From Bordetella sp. 02P26C-1 (GTDB lineage Bacteria; Pseudomonadota; Gammaproteobacteria; Burkholderiales; Burkholderiaceae_B), in assembly GCF_009763255.1 (NCBI RefSeq), contig NZ_WSJB01000001.1, forward strand, positions 124,001 through 188,000: a DNA stretch of 64,000 nt. The letters are read 5' to 3'. Position numbers and translations under genes: made by a program. Under the pieces are notes generated by a model, which saw only the letters and a list, made by a program, of their open reading frames with translations, had not been told where the DNA came from and ran no database searches. Position 1 is the first letter of the stretch. Each line of letters opens with the position of its first letter. Positions 1 to 9,142 of the stretch are shown here, one piece after another.

Positions 1-1
1 G

Positions 2-94
2 GAACGCCGTTGCCTGGGCAAGTCTTTCAAGCGCTTGTTCGTCAACGCTCCCAAGGGCGTTTTCAAGATGCTGGAAAAGATCAAGCGCGTGTAA
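2..94 (+). CDS. C-terminal end of an unrecognised protein (5' truncated)
   Basis: An open frame runs in from the window edge and stops at the TAA at 92-94, just before a strong terminator hairpin. The 30 visible residues are basic (many Lys/Arg) and end in KIKRV. I do not recognise the family from so short a tail. The terminator 20 bases downstream supports this being the genuine 3' end of a transcribed gene on the plus strand. Confidence 0.5.
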   Translation, partial: ERRCLGKSFKRLFVNAPKGVFKMLEKIKRV

Positions 95-113
95 TTTCGA
101 CGCGATTGATGAA

Positions 114-144
114 AAACCACCGGTGCTGCCGGTGGTTTTTTTTC
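114..144 (+). terminator. Rho-independent terminator
   Basis: A perfect 10-bp stem (AAACCACCGG at 114-123, CCGGTGGTTT at 129-138) with a 5-base loop runs straight into a T tract. It closes the truncated gene that ends at position 94. Confidence 0.9.
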
Positions 145-344
145 GCCTGCTGGTTTTGGACGCAGGCGGGATCGCCGCGGGAGATCGTCGGCTGCACGCG
201 TAGCAGCGTGGCAAGCTTTGAAAAATTTGTTTGCACAATGGTCGGGTTGGCGTATGGCGGGGTCTGCGATATCTCCTACACTGGGGCCTCTCTCACTCTC
301 GTTGGCGCGCGGCGCAGCGTCGCGCGGGTCCGGATTCTTACTGT

Positions 345-1280
345 ATGAGCGCGCCCCGATTTACTTTCACCGTCCTGACGCCCACGTATAACCGAGCGGG
401 TACGTTACATCGGGTCTACGAGTCGCTGTTGACCCAGACGTGCCGGGATTTCGAGTGGCTGATTGTGGATGACGGCTCGACCGATCGCACGCATGAAGCG
501 GTACAGGCCTGGCAGGCCCAGGCGCCGTTTCCTATCCGCTATATCTGGCAAAAGAATCAGCATAAGAAAACGGCATTCAATCGTGGCGTGCGCGAGGCGC
601 AGGGCGAGTTCATCGTCGCGCTGGATAGCGATGACGAGATTCCGGCGGATTCGCTGGATATCTTGAAAGAGGCCTGGGACAGTATTGCGCCAGCGCAGCG
701 CGAGCATTATGTCGGGGTGACCGGGCTCTGTGCGCGGCCGGATGGGGCGATCGTGGGGGATAAGTTCCCGCAGGACGTGTATGACGCGACGTCGGTGGAT
801 CTGTATTTCCGGCATCGGGTCAGGGGCGAGAAGTTTGGCACGATGCGCACGGATGTGCTGCGGCGGTTTCCGTTTCCGGAGAATGTGGCGGGGTTTGTGC
901 CGGAAAGCTTGATCTGGTGGGCGATTGCGCGGGCGGGGTATCAGAGTCGATTCATTAATCGCGTGGTGCGGATTTACCATCCGAATCCGGAGGGGATCAG
1001 CCAAGGGGCGGTGTCGGTGCGGAGTAATGCGCAGGGACTGTATCTGCTGGCCTGGAATATTCTCGAGCACCATATGGAGTGGTTTCGATTCCGGCCTAAG
1101 GAATTTTTGATGGCGGCGGCGCGGTTTACTCGGTTTCGGCTGGATTTAAAGCATTCGGGGGTGGCTACGGCTTTGAAGGATTATCCGTTGCGGAATGTCG
1201 CGGCTCGGGTGTTGGTGGGGGTGATGTATCCGGTGGGGTATGCGTTGTATCGGCGGGATCAGCGGCGGGGGGTGGCTTGA
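345..1280 (+). CDS. Family 2 glycosyltransferase
   Basis: A 311-residue GT-A fold glycosyltransferase. The N-terminus carries the usual beta strand and nucleotide-sugar segment (FTVLTPTYNRAGTL, then WLIVDDGSTDRT near residues 40-50). The metal-binding DxD-type motif follows in ALDSDDE. A hydrophobic, aromatic-rich stretch lies after the catalytic domain, but I see no clear multi-span membrane domain. The frame is open further upstream to an ATG at 231; I chose the ATG at 345 because the conserved fold begins immediately after it and the extra 38 residues look non-coding. The acceptor and sugar donor cannot be told from sequence; surface polysaccharide or glycolipid synthesis is the likely role. 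The gene stands alone, 200 bases after a terminator. Confidence 0.85.
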   Translation: MSAPRFTFTVLTPTYNRAGTLHRVYESLLTQTCRDFEWLIVDDGSTDRTHEAVQAWQAQAPFPIRYIWQKNQHKKTAFNRGVREAQGEFIVALDSDDEIPADSLDILKEAWDSIAPAQREHYVGVTGLCARPDGAIVGDKFPQDVYDATSVDLYFRHRVRGEKFGTMRTDVLRRFPFPENVAGFVPESLIWWAIARAGYQSRFINRVVRIYHPNPEGISQGAVSVRSNAQGLYLLAWNILEHHMEWFRFRPKEFLMAAARFTRFRLDLKHSGVATALKDYPLRNVAARVLVGVMYPVGYALYRRDQRRGVA

Positions 1281-1594
1281 GGGCTACGTCCGCGTGACTA
1301 CGACGGGAAGGGGTGTTCGGTTGCCGGGTTTGTGGTGCTTGCTGGGCTGCGCGGTGGGTACTCGGGTGGTGTTAGCGGCGTGCTGATCGTGTGCGGTTGC
1401 GGTTGCCGTTCTTTAGGCGTCCCGGGCGTCGGGTGCTGGGAGGGCAGCGGGGTGGCTCGCGCATTGCTTCAGGTTGCGAGGGGCTTTCCTGCGGTTTTGC
1501 CTGCGGCGTTGGCAGGTATTGGCATGCGGCGGCCCACTTGGGCGGTGCGGTGTGACGAGCCGGGCCGAACCAGGCCGGGCCGGGGCAGACTGCT
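1281..1594. other. Intergenic, strongly G/T-biased on the plus strand
   Basis: No credible gene is seen in these 314 bases. The plus strand is very rich in G and T and poor in A, so the minus strand is C-rich and G-poor. This lies directly downstream of the minus-strand gene ending at 1595, which is the composition expected of a Rho-utilisation region. An 88-codon plus-strand frame here (1332-1598) has no family resemblance and is rejected. Confidence 0.4.
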
Positions 1595-2221
1595 CTAGTG
1601 CAGCGTGTGGCCGTTGGAGTTGACTGGGGGCGTGCCGTGAGCGCCGCAGTCGTAGTTTTCGTCGTGAGCGTGGTTGTGTTTGTTGGAGGCAGGATTTAAC
1701 GATTGGGGCGGCTGCTTGGTGAGGGGTGCTGCTTCATCGTCTGCATCGGTTTCCTGCTCGTCGTCGTCCTCGGTATCCTCGTCTTCGTCATCATCGTCCT
1801 CTGGCAACGGCTCGTCCGTCAGCGCGAAGGGCAACATGTCGTTCAAATCGTCGGACCATGCGGTTTCTTCACCGTTTTGGTCCAGTTTCACAAAGCGCTC
1901 GCCTTCGTTCAACGTGATCTGAATCGCCCACAGGTACAGACAGTCGTAGGTGTCGTTATCGGCGGGGTCCAGGCCGCCGCGATTGCCTAGGACCTGCGCG
2001 TCCGGACCGCCTAATTGCACGTGGGGCTGGTCGTCATCTTTGGCGCCTTGCTGCACGGGGATGCCAAAGCTCACCCATTCAGTGCCTTCTTCACCCATGA
2101 CGACTTCGGCCAGAACGGGTTTGCCCAGGTACGCACTGAGCGCATCGGCGGTTTTGGCGAGCATGTCCAGCTCTTGCGTAGTGAAACGCGGGGACGGGGC
2201 GGCAGGGGTAGAGGCAGTCAT
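1595..2221 (-). CDS. Hypothetical protein with acidic stretch and His-rich tail
   Basis: A 208-residue protein with no family name I can assign. Residues 1 to about 130 look globular and contain segments such as LGKPVLAEVV and YLWAIQITLNEGERFVKL. After that comes a low-complexity run almost entirely of Asp and Glu (about 25 residues). The C-terminus is rich in His, Asn and one Cys (KHNHAHDENYDCGAHG). The start was placed at the ATG at 2221 (MTASTPAAP), since the upstream in-frame extension is Arg/Pro-rich and overlaps the promoter area shared with the divergent exporter gene. There is no signal peptide or membrane segment, so it is predicted to be cytoplasmic. The tail could bind metal, but this is only inference from composition. 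Confidence 0.7.
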   Translation of the reverse strand: MTASTPAAPSPRFTTQELDMLAKTADALSAYLGKPVLAEVVMGEEGTEWVSFGIPVQQGAKDDDQPHVQLGGPDAQVLGNRGGLDPADNDTYDCLYLWAIQITLNEGERFVKLDQNGEETAWSDDLNDMLPFALTDEPLPEDDDDEDEDTEDDDEQETDADDEAAPLTKQPPQSLNPASNKHNHAHDENYDCGAHGTPPVNSNGHTLH

Positions 2222-2443
2222 GGTGAATCCTGGAGACAGTGCGCCGACGATCGGGGGCCGTTGACGTGGCGCTGGCCGACGTGCGCGCCAAGTGCGCAAG
2301 GCGGCGTGCGTAAAGCGTTATTGTCGCGCGTTTCCAGCAGGGTTCAAGTTTTGCCGCGTCAGTGCGGTCGGGGCCGGCAGTCCCACCGGGGCAGGCAAAA
2401 GCCGTAAGCGCTATGATCGCGCCTTTGCTTGCGCAATGTAGTC

Positions 2444-3376
2444 ATGTCGAACGCCAGTCCTGCTCCTTCCGCCCGCCATATGCTGTTCCCGCTGTTCGCG
2501 GCGTTGATCTGGTCGCTGAATATGGTGGTGACCAAGATGGCGGCGGATGTCATCGCGCCGGCTTCGATCGGGTTTTATCGCTGGGTGCTGGCGGGCGCTA
2601 TTTTGACGCCGTTTTTGTTGCTGAGCGTGCTGCGAGATTGGCGCAAGATCGCACCGCACCTGGGCAAGCTGGCGGTGCTCGGCGCGCTGGGAATGGCGAT
2701 TTACCAGGGGCTGACGTATGTGGCTGCGGCGACCACGACGGCTACGCATATGGGGATCATCACCGCGATGGTGCCCCTGATCACGATCGCGCTGGGCTGC
2801 ATCGTGCTGCGCGAATGGCCGGTGTGGACGGCGATCGCGGGCGGGGCGTTGTCGCTGTTCGGCCTGGGCGTGTTGTTGGGCGAAGGCAATCCGCTGCAGT
2901 TGTTGGAAGGTAGCGGCAGCGTCGGGGATGCGTTGATGGGCGTGGCTGCGCTGTCGTATGCGCTCTATGGCGTGCTGCTGCGGCGCTGGCCCTTGCCGAT
3001 CGGCGTGTGGCAGTCCTTGTATGTGCAGGTGCTGTTCGGCATTCTGTTTCAACTGCCGACGTTCTTGATGGGACCGGCATCGCCGCTGAATGCGGACAAT
3101 ATTCCGCTGGTGTTGTACGCGGGGATTTTTCCGTCGCTGTTTGCACCGTATTTGTGGATGCAGGGCGTGCGGTATCTGGGGCCGAATCGGGCGAGTATTT
3201 TTCTTAATCTGATGCCTGTGGGCACGGTTGCCATTGCCGCCTTTACGCTGGGCGAGGTGCCGCACGGCTATCACATCATCGGCGGGGTGATGGCGCTGGC
3301 CGGCGTTAGCGTGGCGCAATGGCGTCCGCGCGGGAAAAAGCAGCAGCGCGGCGAGAAACCGTCCAAGCGCACCTGA
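2444..3376 (+). CDS. EamA/DMT-family transporter
   Basis: A 310-residue inner-membrane protein with about ten hydrophobic helices in the two-repeat arrangement of the drug/metabolite transporter superfamily. The first EamA repeat starts at FAALIWSLNMVVTK near residue 25. The second starts around GDALMGVAALSYALYGVLL and ends with the typical LGEVPHGYHIIGGVMALAGV. The C-terminus is a short basic tail. Members export amino acids, metabolites or drugs, and the substrate cannot be read from the sequence. The ATG at 2444 was preferred to an in-frame TTG at 2429. It is transcribed divergently from the acidic-tail gene. Confidence 0.9.
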   Translation: MSNASPAPSARHMLFPLFAALIWSLNMVVTKMAADVIAPASIGFYRWVLAGAILTPFLLLSVLRDWRKIAPHLGKLAVLGALGMAIYQGLTYVAAATTTATHMGIITAMVPLITIALGCIVLREWPVWTAIAGGALSLFGLGVLLGEGNPLQLLEGSGSVGDALMGVAALSYALYGVLLRRWPLPIGVWQSLYVQVLFGILFQLPTFLMGPASPLNADNIPLVLYAGIFPSLFAPYLWMQGVRYLGPNRASIFLNLMPVGTVAIAAFTLGEVPHGYHIIGGVMALAGVSVAQWRPRGKKQQRGEKPSKRT

Positions 3377-3464
3377 ACTGACCGGCAGACTGACCGGCGC
3401 CCGCAGCCCTCTTTCCGGCCTACAATCGAGGCTTCTTTTGTGATTCGTCAATTTTCACGAGCCC

Positions 3465-5138
3465 ATGGCCCAATACGTCTACACCATGAATCGCGTCGGC
3501 AAAATCGTGCCGCCGAAGCGTCAGATTTTGCGTGACATCTCTCTTTCGTTTTTCCCCGGCGCCAAGATCGGCGTGTTGGGCCTGAACGGTTCGGGCAAAT
3601 CGACACTGCTGAAGATCATGGCCGGCGTGGACAAGGAGATCGAGGGCGAAGCGATCCCGATGCCGGGGTTGAATATCGGCTACTTGCCGCAAGAGCCGCA
3701 ACTCAATCCCGAACACACCGTGCGCCAGTCCGTGGAAGAAGGCCTGGGCGCGGTCGTCTCGGCGAAAAAACGCCTCGATGAGGTGTACGCCGCTTATGCC
3801 GAGCCGGACGCGGATTTCGACGCGTTGGCCGCCGAGCAGGCTGAACTCGAAGCCATCATCGCCGCCGCTGCCTCCAGCGGTGCCGACGATATCGAACATC
3901 AGATGGAAATCGCCGCGGACGCGCTGCGTCTGCCGCCTTGGGACGCCACGGTGGGCAATCTGTCCGGTGGTGAAAAGCGTCGCGTAGCGCTGTGCCGCTT
4001 GCTGCTGTCCAAGCCCGATATGCTGCTGCTGGACGAGCCGACCAACCACTTGGACGCCGAAAGCGTGGAATGGCTGGAGCAATTCCTGCATAAATTCCCC
4101 GGCACCGTGGTCGCGGTGACTCACGATCGCTACTTCTTGGACAACGCCGCCGAATGGATCCTGGAACTGGATCGCGGACATGGTATTCCATGGAAGGGCA
4201 ACTACAGCTCGTGGCTGGAGCAGAAAGAAAACCGCCTCAAGCAAGAAGAAGCCTCGGAATCCGCGCGCCAAAAGACCATCAAGAAAGAATTGGAATGGGT
4301 GCGTCAGAATCCCAAGGGCCGTCAAGCCAAGGCCAAGGCCCGTTTGGCGCGCTTTGAGGAACTGTCTTCCTACGAATACCAGAAGCGCAACGAGACGCAG
4401 GAAATCTTTATTCCCGTGGGCGAGCGCCTGGGCAACGAAGTCATCGAGTTCAAGAACGTCAGTAAGGCTTATGGCGATCGTCTGTTGATCGATGACCTGA
4501 GCTTCAAAGTGCCCCCGGGCGCGATTGTCGGCATCATCGGCGCCAACGGTGCTGGTAAGTCCACGCTGTTTCGCATGATCGCTGGCCGCGAGCAACCGGA
4601 TTCGGGTACCGTCGAGCTGGGTAAAACCGTGCAGCTGGCTTTCGTCGATCAATCGCGCGACTCGTTGGAAAACAACAAGTCAGTCTTTGACGCCGTGTCG
4701 GATGGCGCGGACTTGATCACCGTGGGCAAGTTCGAAATGTCTTCGCGGGCTTACCTGGGCCGCTTTAACTTCAAGGGCGCGGATCAGAACAAACAGGTCG
4801 GGCAGTTGTCGGGCGGTGAGCGCGGTCGTCTGCATCTGGCCAAGACGCTCGTGGCGGGCGGCAACGTGTTGCTGCTGGACGAGCCGTCAAACGATCTGGA
4901 CGTCGAAACCCTGCGCGCGCTGGAAGACGCGCTGCTCGAATTCCCGGGCAGCGTGATGGTCATCAGCCACGATCGCTGGTTCCTGGACCGTATCGCCACG
5001 CACATCCTGGCATTCGAGGGCGAGTCGCAAGTGGTGTTCTTCGATGGCAACTACCAGGAATACGAGGCGGACAAGAAGCGCCGTCTGGGCGAAGAGGGTG
5101 CCAAGCCGCGCCGTCTGCGCTATAAAGCTCTGAAGTAA
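3465..5138 (+). CDS. ettA: Energy-dependent translational throttle protein EttA (ABC-F)
   Basis: A 557-residue ABC-F protein with two ATPase cassettes and no membrane domain. The first Walker A is GLNGSGKST near residue 39 and the second GANGAGKST near residue 358. Each cassette has an LSGGE signature and a LLLDEP Walker B with the ABC-F ending ([14 protein letters not shown]). The start [18 protein letters not shown] and the length match EttA closely. EttA binds the ribosomal E site and gates the first elongation step according to the ATP/ADP ratio. The next gene follows after 9 bases, suggesting co-transcription. Confidence 0.96.
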   Translation: MAQYVYTMNRVGKIVPPKRQILRDISLSFFPGAKIGVLGLNGSGKSTLLKIMAGVDKEIEGEAIPMPGLNIGYLPQEPQLNPEHTVRQSVEEGLGAVVSAKKRLDEVYAAYAEPDADFDALAAEQAELEAIIAAAASSGADDIEHQMEIAADALRLPPWDATVGNLSGGEKRRVALCRLLLSKPDMLLLDEPTNHLDAESVEWLEQFLHKFPGTVVAVTHDRYFLDNAAEWILELDRGHGIPWKGNYSSWLEQKENRLKQEEASESARQKTIKKELEWVRQNPKGRQAKAKARLARFEELSSYEYQKRNETQEIFIPVGERLGNEVIEFKNVSKAYGDRLLIDDLSFKVPPGAIVGIIGANGAGKSTLFRMIAGREQPDSGTVELGKTVQLAFVDQSRDSLENNKSVFDAVSDGADLITVGKFEMSSRAYLGRFNFKGADQNKQVGQLSGGERGRLHLAKTLVAGGNVLLLDEPSNDLDVETLRALEDALLEFPGSVMVISHDRWFLDRIATHILAFEGESQVVFFDGNYQEYEADKKRRLGEEGAKPRRLRYKALK

Positions 5139-5147
5139 AGGAACGCC

Positions 5148-5681
5148 ATGCTGCTCGATGCCGCCGACTCGACCGTATTGATTGTGGATATGCAGGAACG
5201 CCTGATGCCCGCGATCATGCGTGCGGAAGACTCGGCGGTTCGGGCGCGGGTGTTGGCTCAGGGCGCACAGCTGCTGGGCGTGCCTGTGCTGGCGACGGAA
5301 CACAATGCCGACGCGCTAGGCGCGACGATTTCCTCGTTGCAAGGCTGCGTGCAGTCGGTTTTCCACAAACGTCACTTTTCCGCCGCTGGCGAGCCCGGTT
5401 TCGAGGCTTGGTTGCCGCCCGGGCGCAAGACCATACTGGTCGCCGGCTGGGAGTCGCACGTGTGTGTATTGCAGACGATACTTGGCTTGCAGGCGGCCGG
5501 CTGGCGGCCCGTGCTGGTGGCGGATGCGGCCAGTTCGCGTCACCAGTTTGATTACGACATCGGGATGCGGCGCATCCAGGCCGCAGGCGTCCCGCTCATC
5601 ACCACAGAGATGGCCCTTTTTGAGTGGATGGGGTCTTGTGACCACACCCAGTTCAAACAGGTGTTACGGTTAGTGAAATAG
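5148..5681 (+). CDS. Isochorismatase-family cysteine hydrolase
   Basis: A 177-residue cytoplasmic hydrolase of the isochorismatase superfamily. The catalytic triad can be read as Asp14 (TVLIVDMQERL), Lys74 (VFHKRHFSA) and Cys106 (GWESHVCVLQT). Length and the MQERLMPAI start resemble the YcaC-like branch, whose substrates are mostly unknown, so it should not be called a true isochorismatase. It starts 9 bases after ettA with an AAGGAACGCC ribosome site. The small TA-rich gap after it precedes a separately transcribed lipoprotein gene. Confidence 0.88.
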   Translation: MLLDAADSTVLIVDMQERLMPAIMRAEDSAVRARVLAQGAQLLGVPVLATEHNADALGATISSLQGCVQSVFHKRHFSAAGEPGFEAWLPPGRKTILVAGWESHVCVLQTILGLQAAGWRPVLVADAASSRHQFDYDIGMRRIQAAGVPLITTEMALFEWMGSCDHTQFKQVLRLVK

Positions 5682-5826
5682 CAGCTAACATTCCCCAGGG
5701 ATGTCTTAGGGTTTGTCCTACCCATCGATACAATTTCTGGGCTTCCCTCACAGTCAACCCCTCTTCTTTTTGAGATTCTGAGAACTCGAAATGGCACGTG
5801 CTTGGAAGCGTGCATAGGAGCTTGTT

Positions 5827-6051
5827 ATGAAAAACGTGAAAACTCTCTCGAAAGCTGGGTTGGCTCTGATGCTGGCGGTGTCCATGGCCGGCTGTTCATC
5901 TTGGGACAACATGAGCCGTCGTCAAAAGAGCACGGTCGGCGGTGCGGCCGCCGGTGGTCTGGCTGGCGCCGTGATCACCAATGGTGGTGTGCTGGGTACC
6001 GTCGGTGGCGCTGCACTGGGCGGCATCATCGGGGACCAAGTCGGAAAGTAA
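5827..6051 (+). CDS. Glycine-zipper lipoprotein, OsmB-like
   Basis: A 74-residue lipoprotein. A type II signal peptide ends at the lipobox SMAGC, with the acylated Cys near residue 24. The mature part has a basic patch (SRRQKST) followed by a glycine zipper (GGAAAGGLAGAV, then GGAALGGIIGDQVG), as in OsmB and other small outer-membrane lipoproteins. OsmB in enterobacteria is induced by osmotic stress; that regulation is not demonstrated here. An AGGAG site sits just upstream and a terminator follows within 85 bases, so it is probably a one-gene unit. Confidence 0.87.
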   Translation: MKNVKTLSKAGLALMLAVSMAGCSSWDNMSRRQKSTVGGAAAGGLAGAVITNGGVLGTVGGAALGGIIGDQVGK

Positions 6052-6133
6052 TGCTCCGCAGCGTGTGCGTCTCGGGAAAGCAGAGCCCGGGGCTTGCTCG
6101 CAAGAGAGTGACAGAGCAGTATTTGTTGCGTAG

Positions 6134-6175
6134 CACCCCAAAATTCGGATGAAAATCAGTTTTTGGGGTGTTTTC
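6134..6175 (+). terminator. Rho-independent terminator
   Basis: Ten-bp stem (CACCCCAAAA at 6134-6143, TTTTGGGGTG at 6161-6170) followed by TTTTC. It ends the OsmB-like transcript, and its position just past the 3' end of the convergent ankyrin gene lets it isolate both units. Confidence 0.85.
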
Positions 6176-6227
6176 ATTGGGCGTTCGCGCTCTGCGGCAC
6201 GGTCCAAGCTATGGCGTGCGCTGGCGG

Positions 6228-8570
6228 TTAGATGGTCGCATTGGTGCTGCCCTTCGCCTTCGCGAGCCGTTTCGTGGCCAATTTGTCCCTCACAACCGTC
6301 AATGCCAGCCCTAGTGTAGAGCGAGCATCATTTTCCCCATTCTCATGCAGGGAGCGCATCGCCCCAATGAAATCGGCGCCGGCGAGGATCATGCGTTGGG
6401 CCGCCAGGCGATTGCCGTCCCGCGCTAAAGTCATCAGTGCGTCTTCTGTAGGAATACCAAGGTTGATCAGCGCGCGTAATTTCGCATCGTTAGCGGTATC
6501 TTCGGCTAGAGGGTTGATCACCGAGGAAACCCGAATTGTGGAATAACGAAGAGCGGTTTGGGTCAAGAATGCCACTTGGGCGGCTTTGAAGTCGACCGGC
6601 GTCTCATGATCATGCGCCAGGTGTAACAGGGCTTCCAGTAGAATGCCGGGCTTCTTGAGTATCAAACGAAAAGCGCGGGTGTCTTGTAGGTGCTGGGCCG
6701 CGCGCAGCAGTCCCATCGGCCAGTCTGCGCCTATCGCTTCTAGTAATCGTCCATCGCTGTCCGAGAGATCGCCTAGCGCATCATGGATATTGACACCGGC
6801 GGCGAGCAGCCGCCCGGCGACCTCGGCTTTGTTGTCTCGCAGCAGCTGTTTGATCGTAGCCCCGCCTCCTTCGGCACCCAAGTGCAGCAGGAGGTTCGCC
6901 AAAGACAGGTCATTGCGTTGTGCCGCTTCGGCGAGGGCGCCGGTGCCCTTGCTGACCGACGAGAACATTTGCTCGGCCCGTTTGAGATCGCCATTCTTCA
7001 CGAAATCAAAAATATAGGGTGTCAAGGGGTCGATTCCCCATAATCCGGATTCGCGCATCGGGACGACCAAGCCGTACAGTGTCGCTTTATCGAGGACGCC
7101 GTGCCTCCAGCCCGTCATGATTTCTCCGATCATTTCATGTGGCGATCCCAAGCCCGTTTCAAGCAGCTTCGTGGTTCCGGCGCCCCGATGCGTCATGAGG
7201 ATGCGCCTTAAATCGGTTAGAGCGCGGTAGCTTTTTAGCAGCCATGCCGCTTCTCCCGGTTTTCCCTCCTCGCAGGTATCTGCTATGACCTTCCGTCGGG
7301 CTTGGTCGGGGAGCTGATCAACTTCGAACTTACGTTCACGCAAAGCGTTGATGATCTTGGCGACCGACGGATCACCTTCGCTCAGCTGGTGAGGCGGTAC
7401 GTAAGCGGCCAGCAACGTGGCGATGGCATCGCGGTCTTTACGCCAGGCGGGTCCCAAATTCTTGAGCAGCGTGCACGGCGCCATGCCGGCTTCCATCAAT
7501 GTTGTCAGGGCCGTGACGCGGCCTTCTGCCAGCAGACTTCTCAGCACGCTGTTATTGGGCTGCTTGAGCCCGGCCTGATATAACCTTCGCAAGGTCACGA
7601 CATCGCCGCAGATCAACAGCTTGGCCCACAGCGTTGTATCGCTGATTTGCCCTTCGAGCAGTTTCAGCAGGCGGCTTATGCCGACCTCATCGTTAAGTTC
7701 GATAAGCTGTAACAAGGTGGCAACCGCAGCGGGCGATGTCGGATCGGATAGTCGTCCATTCACTCGTGTGTCGACGGCGATGAGCCTATGCGCGTCCTCC
7801 AGCGCGTCAGCGTGAACCAGCTCACGTAGCACAGTCTGCACATCCGCGCCTCCCATCACCAAGGTCGACAACTCCTGGACAGTGCAAGTGCCATTTTTGA
7901 AGCGGGCCAAGATCAGCGCGGACCCGCTGGCACCTAGCAGGTGCAATGCTCTGACGGCATTGGTATGTGCCATCCTGGCCGCTAAAGACAGGCCATCAGA
8001 CAGGTTTGCCCCCAACGACCGTAGCATGGCCAACCCTTCGGCACGACCGCCGGGATGAGAGTCGAAGTGCAGGAAATCGACCATGGCCGACGTAGGGTTG
8101 GCGCCCGCTTCAACCAATCGTTTTGCGGCTAGTACGTGTCCATTTTGTGCGGCCGCGCAGAGCGCGTCCTCGAGTCTGCCGTGTACGCCGGTCTCAAGCA
8201 AGGCCTGCACGAGATCAGGGTCGTCGCGAAGCCCGGCGACGGCATGCTCCAATGGAGTACGGCCCTCGTCGTTGCGTGTGTTGACCAGGTCGAACCCCCA
8301 TTGGTGATTTCGGTGAGCAATGTCGAGGGCGATAGCGCGGCAGCCGCGTCTGACCGCCACATGGAGGATATTTTCCCCGTTATCGAAAAGCCCGTTCGCG
8401 GACTCCGCGAAGAGGGGTCCGGACAATTCCCAGAAAGCCGCGACGTCGTCGCTAGCCAGGGCCTTCTCAAGAGCCTTGAGCGCTCCCGGATCAGGAGGTG
8501 TATCTTCGCGAACGCTGCCGGGCGTGACGGCGGGTACGAAAGGGGATGCGCAAGGCGAAACAGGTCTCAT
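6228..8570 (-). CDS. Large ankyrin-repeat protein
   Basis: A 780-residue protein built largely of ankyrin-type helical repeats. Clear units include ENILHVAVRRG, EGRTPLEHAV, EDALCAAAQNGHVLAAKRL, AAQRNDLSLANLLLHLGAE and LARDGNRLAAQRMILAGAD. Many intervening units are degenerate 30-33 residue helical pairs. I see no signal peptide, membrane segment or catalytic motif. The first 40 residues are Pro/Ser-rich and probably disordered. Ankyrin arrays mediate protein-protein binding and are common in secreted effectors of host-associated bacteria, but nothing here proves secretion. It is a single-gene unit between terminators, flanked by housekeeping genes, and may be an acquired gene. Confidence 0.8.
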   Translation of the reverse strand: MRPVSPCASPFVPAVTPGSVREDTPPDPGALKALEKALASDDVAAFWELSGPLFAESANGLFDNGENILHVAVRRGCRAIALDIAHRNHQWGFDLVNTRNDEGRTPLEHAVAGLRDDPDLVQALLETGVHGRLEDALCAAAQNGHVLAAKRLVEAGANPTSAMVDFLHFDSHPGGRAEGLAMLRSLGANLSDGLSLAARMAHTNAVRALHLLGASGSALILARFKNGTCTVQELSTLVMGGADVQTVLRELVHADALEDAHRLIAVDTRVNGRLSDPTSPAAVATLLQLIELNDEVGISRLLKLLEGQISDTTLWAKLLICGDVVTLRRLYQAGLKQPNNSVLRSLLAEGRVTALTTLMEAGMAPCTLLKNLGPAWRKDRDAIATLLAAYVPPHQLSEGDPSVAKIINALRERKFEVDQLPDQARRKVIADTCEEGKPGEAAWLLKSYRALTDLRRILMTHRGAGTTKLLETGLGSPHEMIGEIMTGWRHGVLDKATLYGLVVPMRESGLWGIDPLTPYIFDFVKNGDLKRAEQMFSSVSKGTGALAEAAQRNDLSLANLLLHLGAEGGGATIKQLLRDNKAEVAGRLLAAGVNIHDALGDLSDSDGRLLEAIGADWPMGLLRAAQHLQDTRAFRLILKKPGILLEALLHLAHDHETPVDFKAAQVAFLTQTALRYSTIRVSSVINPLAEDTANDAKLRALINLGIPTEDALMTLARDGNRLAAQRMILAGADFIGAMRSLHENGENDARSTLGLALTVVRDKLATKRLAKAKGSTNATI

Positions 8571-8711
8571 AAATCGACGCTTTGGAGAAACAGTGGCCGC
8601 ATGGATCCATGAGCGCTGACCGCAGGGTCAACGCTTGTGGATTACCAATCGGAGAGACGTCACTGGTTCGCCGGCTTCGATGAAGGAGGAAACCTGCGCT
8701 GGAAAGCGGGC

Positions 8712-8738
8712 AGCCATCAGGCACAGTGACTGATGGCT
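8712..8738. repeat. Inverted repeat in the gap before the ankyrin gene
   Basis: AGCCATCAG (8712-8720) and CTGATGGCT (8730-8738) form a 9-bp stem with a 9-base loop. No good T tract follows in either direction. It may be a weak terminator for the leftward lipoprotein gene or an operator for the ankyrin gene. The rest of 8571-8811 holds no gene I can support. Confidence 0.4.
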
Positions 8739-8812
8739 TTGTAACGGCTACTGGGGGCGAGTTCCGTCGCGCGTAAGGAGAAGCTTGGCTGGCGCGGGCT
8801 GCTAACCGTTGT

Positions 8813-9049
8813 TTAACGGCTATTGACCCAATTCTCGGCGTCCTGCACAAACCAGGGCAGGTTCAGTTTCTCGCCTTCACCGGCCTGAATGGTCAGGCGC
8901 TGGCCAGACTGCGTGTGGTCGGGCGGCGTGGGGTCGGCGCGATAGTCCACCGGATCCGGCTGACGGGATGGCCCGTTGGCGCACGCGGCCAGCATGATGC
9001 CGGTCGCTGCCAGAACGGCGAAACGCAGGGCGGGGCGCAAGGGCTTCAT
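8813..9049 (-). CDS. Small lipoprotein of unknown function
   Basis: A 78-residue lipoprotein. A basic start and hydrophobic helix end at the lipobox LAAC, so the mature protein begins with Cys-Ala-Asn-Gly-Pro. The mature region is short and polar and ends FVQDAENWVNSR. The ATG at 9049 was chosen because the signal peptide starts there; the upstream in-frame extension to 9118 would bury it. The family is not recognised. It lies 93 bases downstream of minE on the same strand and could be read through from the min genes. Confidence 0.72.
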   Translation of the reverse strand: MKPLRPALRFAVLAATGIMLAACANGPSRQPDPVDYRADPTPPDHTQSGQRLTIQAGEGEKLNLPWFVQDAENWVNSR

Positions 9050-9142
9050 CGTGTTGGTTCCGGGTTTTAGGGGGACAGGCAGGGGGACTGCACGACGGAG
9101 GCCTGGTGCGGCCTCCACCGCGCTTCGATTGTCGCCAGAGGC

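Noticed and set aside
10-348. 112-codon plus-strand frame at the window start
   Set aside because: It runs through the terminator hairpin at 114-144 and into the glycosyltransferase start.
2411-3451. 346-codon minus-strand frame opposite the EamA gene
   Set aside because: The product is Arg/His/Gln-rich without domains; it is the antisense shadow of a high-GC gene.
3420-4652. 410-codon minus-strand frame opposite ettA
   Set aside because: Antisense shadow; no family motifs, while ettA is unmistakable.
8651-8696. Sequence resembling a glycine riboswitch (GGAGAGAC, then GAAGGAGGAAACC)
   Set aside because: The closing CTCTCAGGCA-type half is missing, P1 cannot form, and the plus strand has no gene downstream. 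It may be chance or a decayed relic.
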